Below, one piece after another: positions 1 to 9,479 of a stretch of 48,500 nucleotides of DNA. Both the position numbers and the translations under genes were made by a program. The notes beneath the pieces were generated by a model, which was not told the DNA's origin, did not search any database, and worked only from the letters and a program-made list of their open reading frames with translations. Source of the stretch: Cristatella mucedo (taxonomy: Eukaryota; Bryozoa; Phylactolaemata; Cristatellidae); the NCBI GenBank assembly GCA_009760855.2, contig WPIO01000004.1, forward strand, positions 10,171,501 to 10,220,000, read 5' to 3'. The stretch's first letter is position 1. Every line of letters starts with the position of its first letter.

Positions 1-245
1 CCGACGAAGCACTGCGCGTGCGTGGTTCGAACTCGTACTTGTTCCATCGTGTTCAGTCCGCGTCGTGCGGTGGTCAAGTCTCCTCCACCAGACCAGTCAC
101 CAGTTGGGTTCCACAAGGGGGGCGGGCGGGGTTCATTCTCCAGCCTTTGCTGTTCTCCGTTTATACTGAACGGCTGAGAAAAGTGATTCGGGCACAGCGA
201 TTCCTGGGGATGACTCGATTTTTTTGTATCGCGGCTGGTGACTCG
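1..245 (+). mobile_element. LINE B (L2/CR1-like) reverse-transcriptase fragment
   Basis: A short decayed piece of the RT palm region, cut by the window edge. The frame from base 18 reads a WVPQG segment, equivalent to the GVPQGSVLGPLL block of the LINE B copies near 35.7 and 40.7 kb, followed by an LFSVYT segment and an AAGDS segment at the catalytic position. The base missing from those two longer copies just before the VPQG block is present here, so the frame stays open across that point. A stop follows at 246-248. It is a pseudogene fragment with no function of its own. Confidence 0.7.
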
Positions 246-248
246 TAG

Positions 249-1008
249 GCGCTGCACCGATGCGTGCCGGTACGCCGACGGTAGCGGAACGCGGCAGCAG
301 CCCCTAGCGCCTTAACGTAGCAAATCCTTAAACATTTCGCATGGAAGTCTATTTGACCAAATGGAGTGTCACAGGCATTCAACAACGGCCTCGATATAGA
401 CCGACAGCTCCGTAGCCCAGTGCTGAAATCAGCTCGATCAGCCAACGCCAACTCCGGAAGGCAGCTGACAGCCCTTTGCGTTGCGTCTGCTTGTGTGCGG
501 CCTCGGCTATCGCCTATCGATTATTATCGCCTATTGAACTATCGCATAGTCGATTTTATTTCCTTACAATTCGAGAACCGCGAATAGTGAATAGCAGTCA
601 TAATCCGACGCACGTGGCCGATCTAGCTCATAGCCGCGCCATCGCAACGCCTGCAGCGGACGACACTTTGTTACCTCCAGTACCACTTCAACTTGGTTCG
701 TACGCCTGGGAAATAGGCGGTCACAGCAGATGTACTCAGCAGAGCCCCGTCCGAGCGGCTGTCCGCGGGACGTCATTGGCTGGCCACGGAATACATTCAC
801 GGCAGCCGCTCTTAATTAGACCTTAATCAGCTCCGCCAGCCCACGCTCGAGGAGCGGTGTGGCGACGAGCGGCACCAGCTGACGCTACGCTTTGAGCCCC
901 GCTCACTTACTGGCGTCTCGGTGGCCAGACAGGCGCCCGACGGCCAGCTGCTCGTTTGAGGCCTTATTTGGGAGTCCGGCACAACTAGTCAACTCACGGT
1001 AGCTTATG
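249..1008. other. no gene recognised
   Basis: Mixed-composition sequence. Small open frames lie on both strands but none resembles a known family, and I see no strong repeats. Confidence 0.4.
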
Positions 1009-1154
1009 CTGAGCTGGTTTGGTCTAGCGGTTAAGGTGCTCGCCCCGACCAAGGTCTGACCGAGGTCGTGGGCTCGAGCCCCGAGGCATATGTGAAGCGC
1101 CTGAATAGAGATTAAGTTCTCTTAGGGCGCTATATAAATGAATTATTTTTTTTT
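1009..1154 (+). mobile_element. SINE I: tRNA-derived SINE with LINE A tail
   Basis: The head looks tRNA-derived: an A-box-like TGGTCTAGCGGTTAAGG at 1019-1035 and a B-box-like GGGCTCGAGCCCC at 1070-1082, spaced as in an internal RNA polymerase III promoter. The body ends in a tail (1093-1150) with AAGTTCTCTTAGGGCGCTAT and an AT/T-rich end. This matches the 3' tail of the LINE A copies at 6.6 and 37.4 kb. SINEs with such tails are copied by the partner LINE's enzyme; applying that here is inference. Four more copies or pieces lie in this window. Confidence 0.85.
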
Positions 1155-1500
1155 ATCTTCAAAGGCACCAGGTCGTCATCTCTGTGAAATTTCGCCAGCG
1201 GCCTTTAGAGCACTTGGGCGAATGCCATTTGTCACTGTTAAGACTACTAAGCTCGTCAAAAAATTGGGTTGACTAGCCCGGCTACGCCGATGGCATAAAG
1301 GACATACCGGCACGGACGCGAACCTTCTTGCTTGGAGCTGGAAGAAAATGGTGCCTTCATGGACTGTCGCTGCTACTCTGCCTACCAGAAAGCAACTGGC
1401 GATCATCTGATTAGTTTGGTTAGATAGGTTTAATCTCGACCTAAGTAACTACACGTGAAACTGCCGACTTGTAAAGTAAATGGGCCCCACAGAACAACTT
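1155..1500. repeat. unclassified repeat, one arm of a diverged inverted pair
   Basis: Bases about 1310-1410, read on the minus strand, match about 1972-2075 on the plus strand. Both encode the same peptide stretch (SCFLVGRVAATVHEGTIFFQ) in opposite orientation, so two copies of one repeat lie about 600 bases apart. The family is unknown to me. Confidence 0.5.
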
Positions 1501-1517
1501 CCGGTTGACCCTTCATG

Positions 1518-1650
1518 AATGTGTGGAACAGAGGACGTCGTGCATGTGTGGAACAGAGGACGTCGTGCATGTGTGGAACAGAGGACGTCGTGCATGTGTG
1601 GAACTGACGACGTCGTGCATTTGTGTTGGACTGAGGACGTCGTACATGTC
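1518..1650 (+). repeat. 25-bp minisatellite, about 5 copies
   Basis: A unit near GTGTGGAACAGAGGACGTCG plus TGCAT repeats head to tail. The first three copies are almost identical and the last two are diverged. Short open frames read through it on both strands because 25 is not a multiple of three; they look incidental. Confidence 0.9.
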
Positions 1651-1659
1651 TTGTACACG

Positions 1660-2465
1660 CTCTTTTAAAATTTCGGGACAGAGGAGTTAGCGAGTGACAA
1701 CGGCTCAGCTAATAGCTTACTAAAACTGAGTTGAGAGACTTTACCTTGCGTCTGGATGTCTAGCTTACTACCGCCAGCCTAAAATTTTCCTCAAAGCAGC
1801 GGGCTTGCGTGACTTTCGTCAAATCAGAAAAGAAGAAACCGGTAAACACGTTCGGCGAGGGAAAATCTCCGAGTGCCGTTCTACGAAGCATATGCAGCTG
1901 CAGGGTCACAGGTCACAGGACCTGTTGCCTCTTAGTGAGCAGACATTAGTGTGCATTCCTTGGCTCCACCGTCTGATGATCGTCAGTTGCTTTCTGGTAG
2001 GCAGAGTAGCAGCGACGGTCCACGAAGGCACAATCTTCTTCCAGTTGAGAAGGCGACAAGGTTCGCGTCCGCGAAGGCAAGAAGCGGATCCTGGCCGAAG
2101 TCGTTAAACAGCACAGCCCACAGTGGTCTTGCCTGCTGAGATTAACTAGTGAACAGATGATCACATGCAACAGTCCCACTCTAAACCAGACCTCTGAAAT
2201 ATTGGCCCTAACATCTTCAAGCCTGATCCAACATGACACGACCAACAGCTCAATGCCCGCTTTCGTAAGTAGTTTTGTAATCTCAGCAAGTTCATTTTCG
2301 ACACAACCATGGAAAAGATGTGAGACTGGCAGCAAGATAGACAGCAAAGTTACCGATGAGACTTCCACTGACAATAGTGATCTTCCTCTTCCGCCTCCAA
2401 CCGGACTTACGAGCAACAATCTGTTTCAGTCCTTCCATCTGAGTCGCCATAGAACTGTGCCACTG
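1660..2465. other. unassigned; contains second arm of the 1.3-kb repeat and a broken coding-like stretch
   Basis: About 1972-2075 is the inverted partner of 1310-1410. From 2157 to 2477 the plus strand has a 106-codon open frame rich in Ser and Thr, overlapped by a 157-codon frame on the other strand. I recognise neither. The region directly abuts a LINE B 3' end, so it could be older transposon sequence. Confidence 0.35.
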
Positions 2466-2760
2466 CTAGTAATGTAATGTATCTCCGTCTGTAACTTCGC
2501 AAGTCATAAAGACCACGTGGGTGTTACGCAGGAGAGTTTTGTAATGCGAACTCACAGCCTTGGCGGCTTTCGGTACGCATTCGGTAGCCAACAGACTTCG
2601 TCTCACGCAACGAAGAGAAAGTGGGAAGCATAGCAGAGTCAGGAGAGCAGTTGAGGTAGTGAGTAGCATGGAAGTAGCAGCTCAGGACCGCTGAAAAGGA
2701 TGAGCCATAGTCGGCAGCAGGAGAGTAGTTGTCGTTGCGTAAGAAAGTAGTGGTCGGACC
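2466..2760 (-). mobile_element. LINE B 3' end
   Basis: Read on the minus strand this matches the last coding bases and 3' UTR of the LINE B copy at 36.65-36.92 kb, including the GAGATACATTA-type 3' terminus followed by a short ATTAC-like run. It is also nearly identical to 19477-19727. It is a 5'-truncated insertion and has no open RT. Confidence 0.8.
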
Positions 2761-2829
2761 TTTAGATGCTCTAGTTACCTTGTCCTAGTATACAGGTAAA
2801 CTTGTGTTTAGTACTACATGCTTATTTTT

Positions 2830-3036
2830 CTGCTGTGATTGATTTCCACTAACCACATTTGCATGCTGACCCTGTGCATGTCACCCCTAACCATGTTATT
2901 CATTTTGTTTGTTTTTCAAGCATGATTTTACTTACCATTCAATTGCATTTCACTTTGCAGCAAATGTAAAGCGCCTAGAGAGAGAGAGTAAGTTCTCTGA
3001 GGGCACTTTATCAAGTGAGTTATTATTATTATTATT
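2830..3036 (+). mobile_element. LINE A 3' UTR and tail
   Basis: Matches the non-coding 3' end of the LINE A copy at 6.45-6.68 kb: CTAACCACATTTGCATGCTG, then AAAGCGCC, AAGTTCTCTGAGGGC and TTATCAAGTG, then (ATT)n at 3018-3036. It is severely 5'-truncated, with no coding part left. Confidence 0.85.
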
Positions 3037-3895
3037 TTAAGGAATGTAGATGCAGTGTATCTGGACGACATTATTCGCAGCCGCAGTCGAGCCCTAAGGA
3101 GACTCGCTGCAAAAAAAGCATTCGCTTAGGGCGGGTCACTGGCGAGGGTCGCTGAATTGACGCGGGTGGGGGGGGGAAGTTAAAGCCCCTCCCAGCTACC
3201 ACCATACCCCAACCCCGCGGGTTACCGCGGCTGAAGAGGCGGGGAGGCAGGGCTGTCTGAACCGAAGCCGCAGAGCTACTTGCAGGCGAAAATAGCTCTT
3301 CTTCAGGCCGGATGAAAGCGCACCATTCAACGCATTCCGAATGCCTAACAGGCTGACAGCGCTGAGAGCTGCTCGAAGAGCGCACGTCGAAGGGCGTTTG
3401 TCGGATGGCCTGCGGTGCGCCTGCGCCTCCGGTGTTTTGGCAGAGGAAGCTGTCGAAGCCTCTGCTTTTAGAGTGGACGAAAGAGGCTGCCAGGGCGCAG
3501 CGCCTTCGGCGTTCTCGGTCGATTTTGAGAGAGTGCCGTAATTTTTTTTTTATTATAAAGGAATTGATCGCATTTGTAGATGCGATAAAGAGGTAATCGC
3601 TGCTGCTGACAGACGAGCGTGACCTACGGCTCGCCACCGGTTCGAAGCTTCGGGCTCTCTGAGGGCGAGTCGACATTTATTGGTGAGAAAAAACTCGTAG
3701 CTGTTATAATGGGCGTAGTGTGCCGATAGCAGGACGCTGTACTAACTTCAGTGGGGGGATCTTCTTTTCTTAGACGGGGCTGAAGAGGCTATCGACGGTG
3801 CGCCTTCTACTTGGACCCTCGGAGATTCAGTTTCCGGAGGAGGCTATAACTTTATTTGTCAGAGGGAGTGATAATATTTCTAGATAATACATATA
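3037..3895. other. no gene recognised
   Basis: The minus strand has a 201-codon open frame at 3071-3676 that is rich in Arg, Ser and Pro and contains a T/A run. I see no family resemblance or splice context, and it is probably a chance frame in GC-rich DNA. The sequence includes several pieces of GAAGAGGCT-like text (3226-3240 and 3780-3790), which could be an unlisted repeat. Confidence 0.3.
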
Positions 3896-3900
3896 TATAT

Positions 3901-4033
3901 TTCATTTGTATAGCACTCCAAGAGAACTTAATCTCTGTTCAGGCGCTTCACAAATGCCTCGGGACTCGAGCCCACGACCTCAGCCAGACCTAGGTCGGGG
4001 CGAGCACCTTAACCACTGGACCAGACCAGCTCG
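3901..4033 (-). mobile_element. SINE I, minus-strand copy
   Basis: Reverse complement of the 1009-1154 unit. The tail comes first on the plus strand (TAGCACTCCAAGAGAACTTA), then a B box (GGGACTCGAGCCC at 3960-3972), then the A box near 4012-4026. It is close to full length with a short (AT)n at the tail side. Confidence 0.85.
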
Positions 4034-4790
4034 TCGCAGAGCGTTGGACTGATCTAACTGAGAGTTGCCGGGCGAGGCCCGCCACCGCCGGGAGGGATGT
4101 AAGCGTCGGGCCCGCAAAATGGGGATAGCAGTAGCAGTTTGGACAGAACTAGAGACGGTGGCAGACGGTGGCAGACGGTCTTCAGTTTAGAGAGGGCTGA
4201 GGAGAGCCTTCTCAAGCCTACCTCGCCAGAACCTTCGGCGAGCGGAGTCAGATTTTATATATAGTACATACTGACCGAATCAATATCAATAGAGCTGACA
4301 ACCTGGCATAGAGGAAAGTCGAGGAGGGATTTCTCGACGCTCGAACGGAGCTCCAGCTGCTCTGAATTGGTCTTTTTTGAGATGGAATTATAGGTTTTTC
4401 GAAGTCATACGGCTACTTAATTGCCCAGTTTAGCGTTTAAAATAAGTGCTGCAATTACCAAATCGCAGCAAGTCACCTAGAGATATCCTAAAATCCAGCT
4501 GCTCCAGATTGCTTTCGCCTGACCCACGCTGTATGGCCAGATGATTGGCGATAACTCTACTGCGGCCTCTGCTAAAGCCTCCCAGGAAGTTTTCGAATCA
4601 ACGACTTCCGGCTGATGACGGAGAGTTACCACAAAGGTTTATTTGTGAATTACCGTTAGAGCTGAATGACAAAAAAATTAGGCGTCTGATATCTATGGCA
4701 CAAAGACTGCTCCGTTGTTTAAAGTGAATTTGACCAATTTAGAAGAAAACGCGTCTCTCGTCGGGTTACTAAGATACAGTAGCAGGGCCC
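4034..4790. other. no gene recognised
   Basis: A short GCAGACGGTG repeat (three copies near 4150-4180) and a 60-codon frame at 4545-4727 of unknown meaning. Part could be the 5' region of the LINE A copy that follows, but I cannot align it to another copy. Confidence 0.3.
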
Positions 4791-4803
4791 CACATGCGTC
4801 GCA

Positions 4804-5298
4804 GTGAATCTCTCTAACTTAGTAGTCATCAAGCCTGTTATAACTCCATCGGCCAGACTTAACGCTTGCCTTTGGAATACTCGCTCAATGTGCAATAAAC
4901 CTCTGGTCATAAGTGATATTATTTCTGAAAATGGTCTTGACCTGCTCACCCTAACTGTATCTTGGCTAAAATCGATCAACTGCCCGAGCATTAAAGACGG
5001 AACCCCAACTGGTTTGTCATTCTTTCGCACCTTTGGATCAATCAAAACTGGTGGTGGAGTTGCTGTTATCGTGCGCTCGAAATTCAACTTCAAGCCATTT
5101 GCAGTACCCTCGAAGCAGTCTTTTGAATCAATTGTCTTGGTCTCATCCGAAAAGAAGCTACCGATAAAGGCAGTAGTCTATCGCCCACCGGGTATCAAAT
5201 CCTCCTTTCTCTCAGATTTCTCCGATCTCATTTCGATTCTGTGTACAAGAAATCGATCCTTCCTCGTTATGGGTGATTTCAACGTTCGTTCACTTTGA
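4804..5298 (+). pseudogene. LINE A APE-type endonuclease, N-terminal part
   Basis: The frame shows the LNACLWNTRSMCNK start, the RPPG segment and the GDFN block, typical of exonuclease-endonuclease-phosphatase domains in LINEs. At the second catalytic block, where the family has TETWL, this copy has TVSWL, so the catalytic Glu is replaced. The frame stops right after GDFN, where the internal deletion begins. The piece at 38.46-39.17 kb keeps the Glu (ALTET) in another frame. No start Met context is evident; 4804 is simply the first in-frame codon listed. Confidence 0.8.
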
Positions 5299-5356
5299 TA
5301 ACTTATCTGACGCCACTGACAGCACTGACTTTCGTGCATTGACTGACTGATCTCGC

Positions 5357-5700
5357 ATGGGCATCGCTGGCACTGCTCTGCAGTGGTTCAGGTCCCATCT
5401 CAGTGGGAGACTCCAGAGTATTGACGTGAATGGACACAGATCATCCGAGGTACCTCTGAAATATGAGGTACCTCAGCGATCCGTGCTAGGTCCGGTTCTT
5501 TTCACGGTTTATACTCTCCCTCATGCTGATGTGATTGCCAGGCACAATCTAGGCTTTCACTTCCCTGCGGATGACACTCAGTTGTACCTTTGCTTTGATC
5601 CCTCCCAGCCTTCGAGCTACTCGAATTCTCTCAACACACTTGCTGCAAGTATTGATGACATCTGCACATGGATGGCAGGCAGCACATTTTCTAAAACTAA
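5357..5700 (+). pseudogene. LINE A reverse transcriptase, central part
   Basis: RT palm sequence: GIAGTALQWFRSHLSGRLQS, then VPQRSVLGPVLFTVYTLP, then PADDTQLYL. The ADD catalytic pair is kept, but the residue before it is Pro instead of Tyr or Phe. The first catalytic Asp region (FLDLSAAFDT in the 41.5-43.9 kb copy) is deleted. A frame change near 5675-5690 moves the rest of the protein to the next frame. Confidence 0.8.
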
Positions 5701-6404
5701 ACGATGATAAAACTAACTTACTAGCTATGGGCAAACCCATTGTAATTCAGAAATTGGAAAGACTGACGCTCAAAATCGGCTCTGCCAGCGTATCTCCAGT
5801 GGAATCAGCTCAAAATCTAGGTGTATTGTTCCAAAGTGACCTCTCATTAGACGACCACATCAGCTCCACAACCAAGTCTGCCTACTTTCAGCTACATAAC
5901 ATTACTAAAATTCGGGCTTGTTTAGATAAGGATACCACGTCTAAGTTGGTCCGTGCATTCGTGACATCACGTCTTGACTTCTGTAACTCACTGCTTGCTG
6001 GCCTACCGGCATATGCAATCAGGCGATTACAACTGGTACAAAACTCAACAGCTAGGCTTGTCTGTCGTGAGCATCGCAGTAGCCACATCACACCACTTCT
6101 CGCCGACCTGCACTGGCTACCAATCAAGCAACGGATTGACTTCAAGGTTTTGTCGCTCACTTTTAGGTCACTTCATTCTTCGGCTCCAGCCTATCTCTCA
6201 GATCTACTCCCCCACCAGGCCAAGCATCGTACCACCTGCTTTTCGGAATCCAGTAGTTTACCAATACCTTGTACACACCTCAAATCCTTTGGAGACCGTG
6301 CATTTAGTTCGTATGCTCCCAAAGCCTGGAACTCACTCCCGACTAGGGTCAGAACATCCCTTAACTTGACCACATTTAAAAAGAACTTAAAGACACCTAT
6401 TTAA
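5685..6404 (+). pseudogene. LINE A RT thumb and C-terminal domain
   Basis: Continues the RT after the frame change, with FLKLNDDKTNLL, then LDFCNSLLAGLP, LHWLPIKQRI, and the conserved end SFGDRAFSSYAPKAWNSLPT. These blocks are typical of the C-terminal third of L2/CR1 proteins. It ends with a natural-looking stop just before the 3' UTR, so the C-terminus is complete. Confidence 0.85.
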
Positions 6405-6677
6405 ATTGCTGACCTATTTAGGACAGCATTTAGTGGGTCCCTGTAATTCGTCCTTCATGTGCGTATTCGTGCTGACACTGTGCATGCTGCCACTAACCAC
6501 ACTTGCATGCTGACCCTGTGCATGTCACTCGTAACCATGTTATTCATGGTGTTTATCAAGCTTGATATTACTCACCATTCAATTGGGTTTCCCTTTGCAG
6601 CAATTGTAAAGCGCGTAGAAAGAGATTGAGTTCTCTGAGGGCGCTTTATCAAGTGCATTATTATTGTTATTATAAAT

Positions 6678-7380
6678 AAAGTGCATGGTGGCACGCATAC
6701 CAAGCGACGGTCGGTAGCGACTGCTTAAGGTCAAAGTTAGGTTAGTCCCTGACAAAACTAATGGCTACAAGCCTGGCCGTCGCATGCACCAGCCAGTCCT
6801 GCTACAGTCATTAGCTTCCTTATCGTGCTGAGAAGCTTCCTTAATGGTCACATTCTCGACAACACTTTTTTGAGTTACACCGTTGCACCATTTAAAGGTT
6901 CCCAAGCAGCACTGCAACCTGTAAGTACTACTGCAACCTGCACCCTGTAACACTGCAACCTGTAATTCAGATCCACCTCTCATCTGAGAAGTGTGATTAA
7001 GCTCACCATATTTGGAGGCACGAGGAAAGCTGCAAGGTGCGAACTGCGCAGCATTCGTGGTATGGCTTCATCACAATCTAGCCAAATTTGAGTAACTCAG
7101 CTATCGTCTGAGGAAACCCGAGCTATTAATCAGATCAGGCACTGTGAGGTACACAAATCGAGGTAGGGCAGCCTTCTGGATAAGAACACTGTGATTGGAT
7201 AGGACTATCCGATCACCGTGTTCAAAAGTGTTGTTACTGCTTCTCAGATAGCTCGACATTTGGTGCCTGGCATCGAACTGCTGCTATATGGTCCAATGAA
7301 ATGCCAACCAGGGCAACTAGACCTCTCCTCCCCCAGTGTAGGGTCGAATTAAAGGGTCGGAGTTGAATGTCGAAATAAGC
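6678..7380. other. no gene recognised
   Basis: Contains a short CTGCAACCTGTAA-like repeat at 6904-6965 and an inverted pair around 7185-7225 (ACACTGTGATTGGAT with ATCCGATCACCGTGT). I see nothing coding. Confidence 0.35.
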
Positions 7381-7384
7381 TTAA

Positions 7385-7485
7385 AAAGGGAAAGTCGGTA
7401 GATTCAACAGCCTCATTTATCTAGCAGCAGAAGAGCTTTAGGCTACAATCACCCCCTACTTTCAACAGGTAACAACAGATTGCAT
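7385..7485 (-). mobile_element. SINE II tail fragment
   Basis: Reads GATTCAACAGCCTCATTTAT then AGCAGAAGAGC, matching the tail half of the SINE II copy at 8750-8905 in the same orientation. The tRNA-like head is not recognisable here. Confidence 0.5.
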
Positions 7486-7720
7486 TCTGCAAGACTAGGA
7501 CCTTCAAGTACGATTGCGAAGTTCAAGCACCTTACACCTGGTCTAAGACTCCTTGTTCTAGCACTACAACATCCTTGCCGGTACGGCCCTTCGGGTTGTT
7601 CAATGGGAAGGGCATAACCATCCTAGCCGTTCCCCCCCTTATGGCCTCGGCCACCTTCAGTGCTTATTAGTATATGCAAGCTCCTTTAGTGTGGCAATAC
7701 AATGCTTCCATTAGAGCTCC
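7486..7720. other. no gene recognised
   Basis: Unassigned spacer between a SINE fragment and a decayed LINE. Confidence 0.35.
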
Positions 7721-7724
7721 GAGA

Positions 7725-8700
7725 TTAATCACTCTCCGAGCCGTAGAGAGTAGACATCAATGGAGAATGATCAACCGCTAAACCTTTGATTATGGTATGC
7801 CCCAAGGATCGGCCACAATGTGTCCACTTTTTGCTAGAGTCTATACTCTCCCTCTTTACGATGTAATCACCAAGCACAGCCTAGGCTTTCTTTTTATGCA
7901 CGGCATACAGAAGGACTTGTACTGCTTTGATCCTTCTCTGCCTTACAGCACCTCAGCCACTCTCTCAGCTATCTGACAGCATGCACTACTGACATTGGCA
8001 CTTGCATGGCAACTCACTTGCCATAAATTGAATGGTGACAAAATCAACTTTAGTTTGCCGGAGGCAAACTAAGTGCTACCCGGAAACTGGAGAGTCGAAT
8101 TCTCCAAATTGGCTCTACAAGCCTGTCTTCTGTAGCCTCTGCCTCGGTGAAATCCGGGTGCCCTGCCTCTTCCAATAGGACTTGTCAATGAATGAGCATA
8201 GATCAGCTTCACTGTCAAGTCTGCCGACTGTCACCAACCTGTATGTAACATTGCAAGAATTCGGGCTTTGATAAGGAAACCGCAGCCAAGCTGGTCCACG
8301 CATTTCTGACATCGCGACTACAACTCTGCAACTCACGAAGTGAATGCCTACATGCTCTGGCAATGTCATGCTGAAAGCTGGTGCAAAACTAAGCAGCAAG
8401 GCTCATTTATTATGCACTTTGCAACCGCCAAATTACACCACTCCTCAACATTCTGCACTGGCTGCTCTGCAACTTCCAAATTACATCACTCCTCATTATT
8501 CTGGGTGCCTAATGTGGACATCAAGATTCCGCCAATCACCTTTAGGCTCCTCCCTCCATTCATTTGCTCCGGCCTACCTAAGTGAATTAGTTTCATAAAA
8601 GATCTCCGGCTGCACCGAGGCTGCTCTCTTGTCGATTACTTGGGCACCCGCCAACTTCAAATTCCGTGGAGACTTCAATTTCTAGACTGTCAAAGTTTGG
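7725..8700 (+). mobile_element. LINE A-like copy, heavily decayed
   Basis: Nucleotide traces of the RT run in order: a GTATGCCCCAAGGATC block (VPQGS), CTATACTCTCCCTCTTTACG (YTLPL), CACAGCCTAGGCTTTCTTTT (HNLGFLF), TGCTTTGATCCTTC (CFDPS), and later a SLHSFAPAYLSEL peptide at about 8550-8595. Frames are broken many times and no ORF survives. This is an old insertion compared with the 4.8-kb and 41.5-kb copies. Confidence 0.7.
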
Positions 8701-8749
8701 CGCGAACCACCGACTGACGTCACATCCTGGTTTGACAACATTAAAAAAG

Positions 8750-8905
8750 GTTTGCCGATTTAGCAGCCTTATTTGTATAGCGGCAGAAGAGCCTAAACCG
8801 CTATTCTCACTGCTTGCAGTAGGTAATAAAGGATCGCCTGCCGAAGGACTCGAACCTGCTACCTGGGTCGTTTCGAGCGAGCACCTTACCTCCTGGCTGA
8901 AAACC
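8750..8905 (-). mobile_element. SINE II: second tRNA-derived SINE family
   Basis: On the minus strand: A-box-like AGCCAGGAGGTAAGGTGCTC, then B-box-like AGGTTCGAGTCC, then a body with TTACCTACTGCAAGCAGTGA. The same order is found at 37010-37165 on the plus strand. It has no LINE A tail, so it is a different family from SINE I. Its partner LINE is not evident. Confidence 0.7.
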
Positions 8906-9085
8906 CATCTGTTCCCACAGCGTTTGCTCTCCGAGTGAATTTCCCTTCTGCATTTTGTGCATCATGAAACAATGAACGTCGTGACGAAGGGCAACAGAGA
9001 CACGCTTTTGTATAGCACCCCAATAGATGTCTTTCTTTCGGTGTGCTTAGCTTGGCAGTACAAGATTGATTGAGTGAGCGTTACT

Positions 9086-9154
9086 AACCGGGGATCCTAC
9101 AAACCAGGGATCCTACAAACCGGGGATCCTACAAACCAGGGATCCTGCAAACCT
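9086..9154 (+). repeat. 16-bp minisatellite, 4 copies
   Basis: Units alternate between AAACCGGGGATCCTAC and AAACCAGGGATCCTAC, suggesting a 32-bp higher-order unit. Confidence 0.85.
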
Positions 9155-9164
9155 GCAGCAGTTA

Positions 9165-9340
9165 GCCTTTTTTGCATTTGCATGCATGTCTTACCGTGAT
9201 AATTTACTGCGGTTCCATGTTTGTCTCTAATGGATGCCATGCATGCCAACCTTAACCTTTGGTAATCGCTTCCTTTGCAGCAAGTTATACAGCTCATCAA
9301 AAGAGACCAAGCTCTCTTAGGGCACTGAACACAAGGCTTT
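9165..9340 (+). mobile_element. LINE A 3' end, decayed
   Basis: TGCATGCATGTC, then CAACCTTAACC, then TTCCTTTGCAGCAA, then CAAGCTCTCTTAGGGCACTG correspond in order to the LINE A 3' UTR and tail, with many substitutions. Confidence 0.55.
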
Positions 9341-9401
9341 GTGATATCCTTTTTGTTATTTTTGTCGCTAGTGTTGAACCCCTGAGGATGAACCGGAACA
9401 T

Positions 9402-9403
<2 letters not shown>

Positions 9404-9477
<74 letters not shown>
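9404..9477 (+). repeat. (CT)n microsatellite, about 37 units
   Basis: Pure CT run. The long Leu-Ser frames through it are artefacts. Confidence 0.97.

Positions 9478-9479
<2 letters not shown>

Larger units (their letters stand above)
4795..6677 (+). mobile_element. LINE A, internally deleted copy
   Basis: The order is the start of the endonuclease, a deletion, the second half of the RT, the C-terminal domain, the 3' UTR (6405-6600) and the tail with AGTTCTCTGAGGGCGCTTTA and an (ATT)n-like end at 6658-6677. Compared with the longer copy at 41.5-43.9 kb, the endonuclease C-terminus, the linker and the RT fingers are missing. The element is an L2/CR1-group non-LTR retrotransposon: its protein would nick target DNA and copy its RNA into the nick. 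It cannot do so in this state. Confidence 0.9.

Noticed and set aside
1449-1690. Short frames across the 25-bp minisatellite on both strands
   Set aside because: Repeat artefacts; the peptide repeats only because the period is not a multiple of three.
3071-3676. 201-codon minus frame
   Set aside because: Arg/Ser/Pro-rich with a Lys/Ile stretch from an A/T run; no domain.
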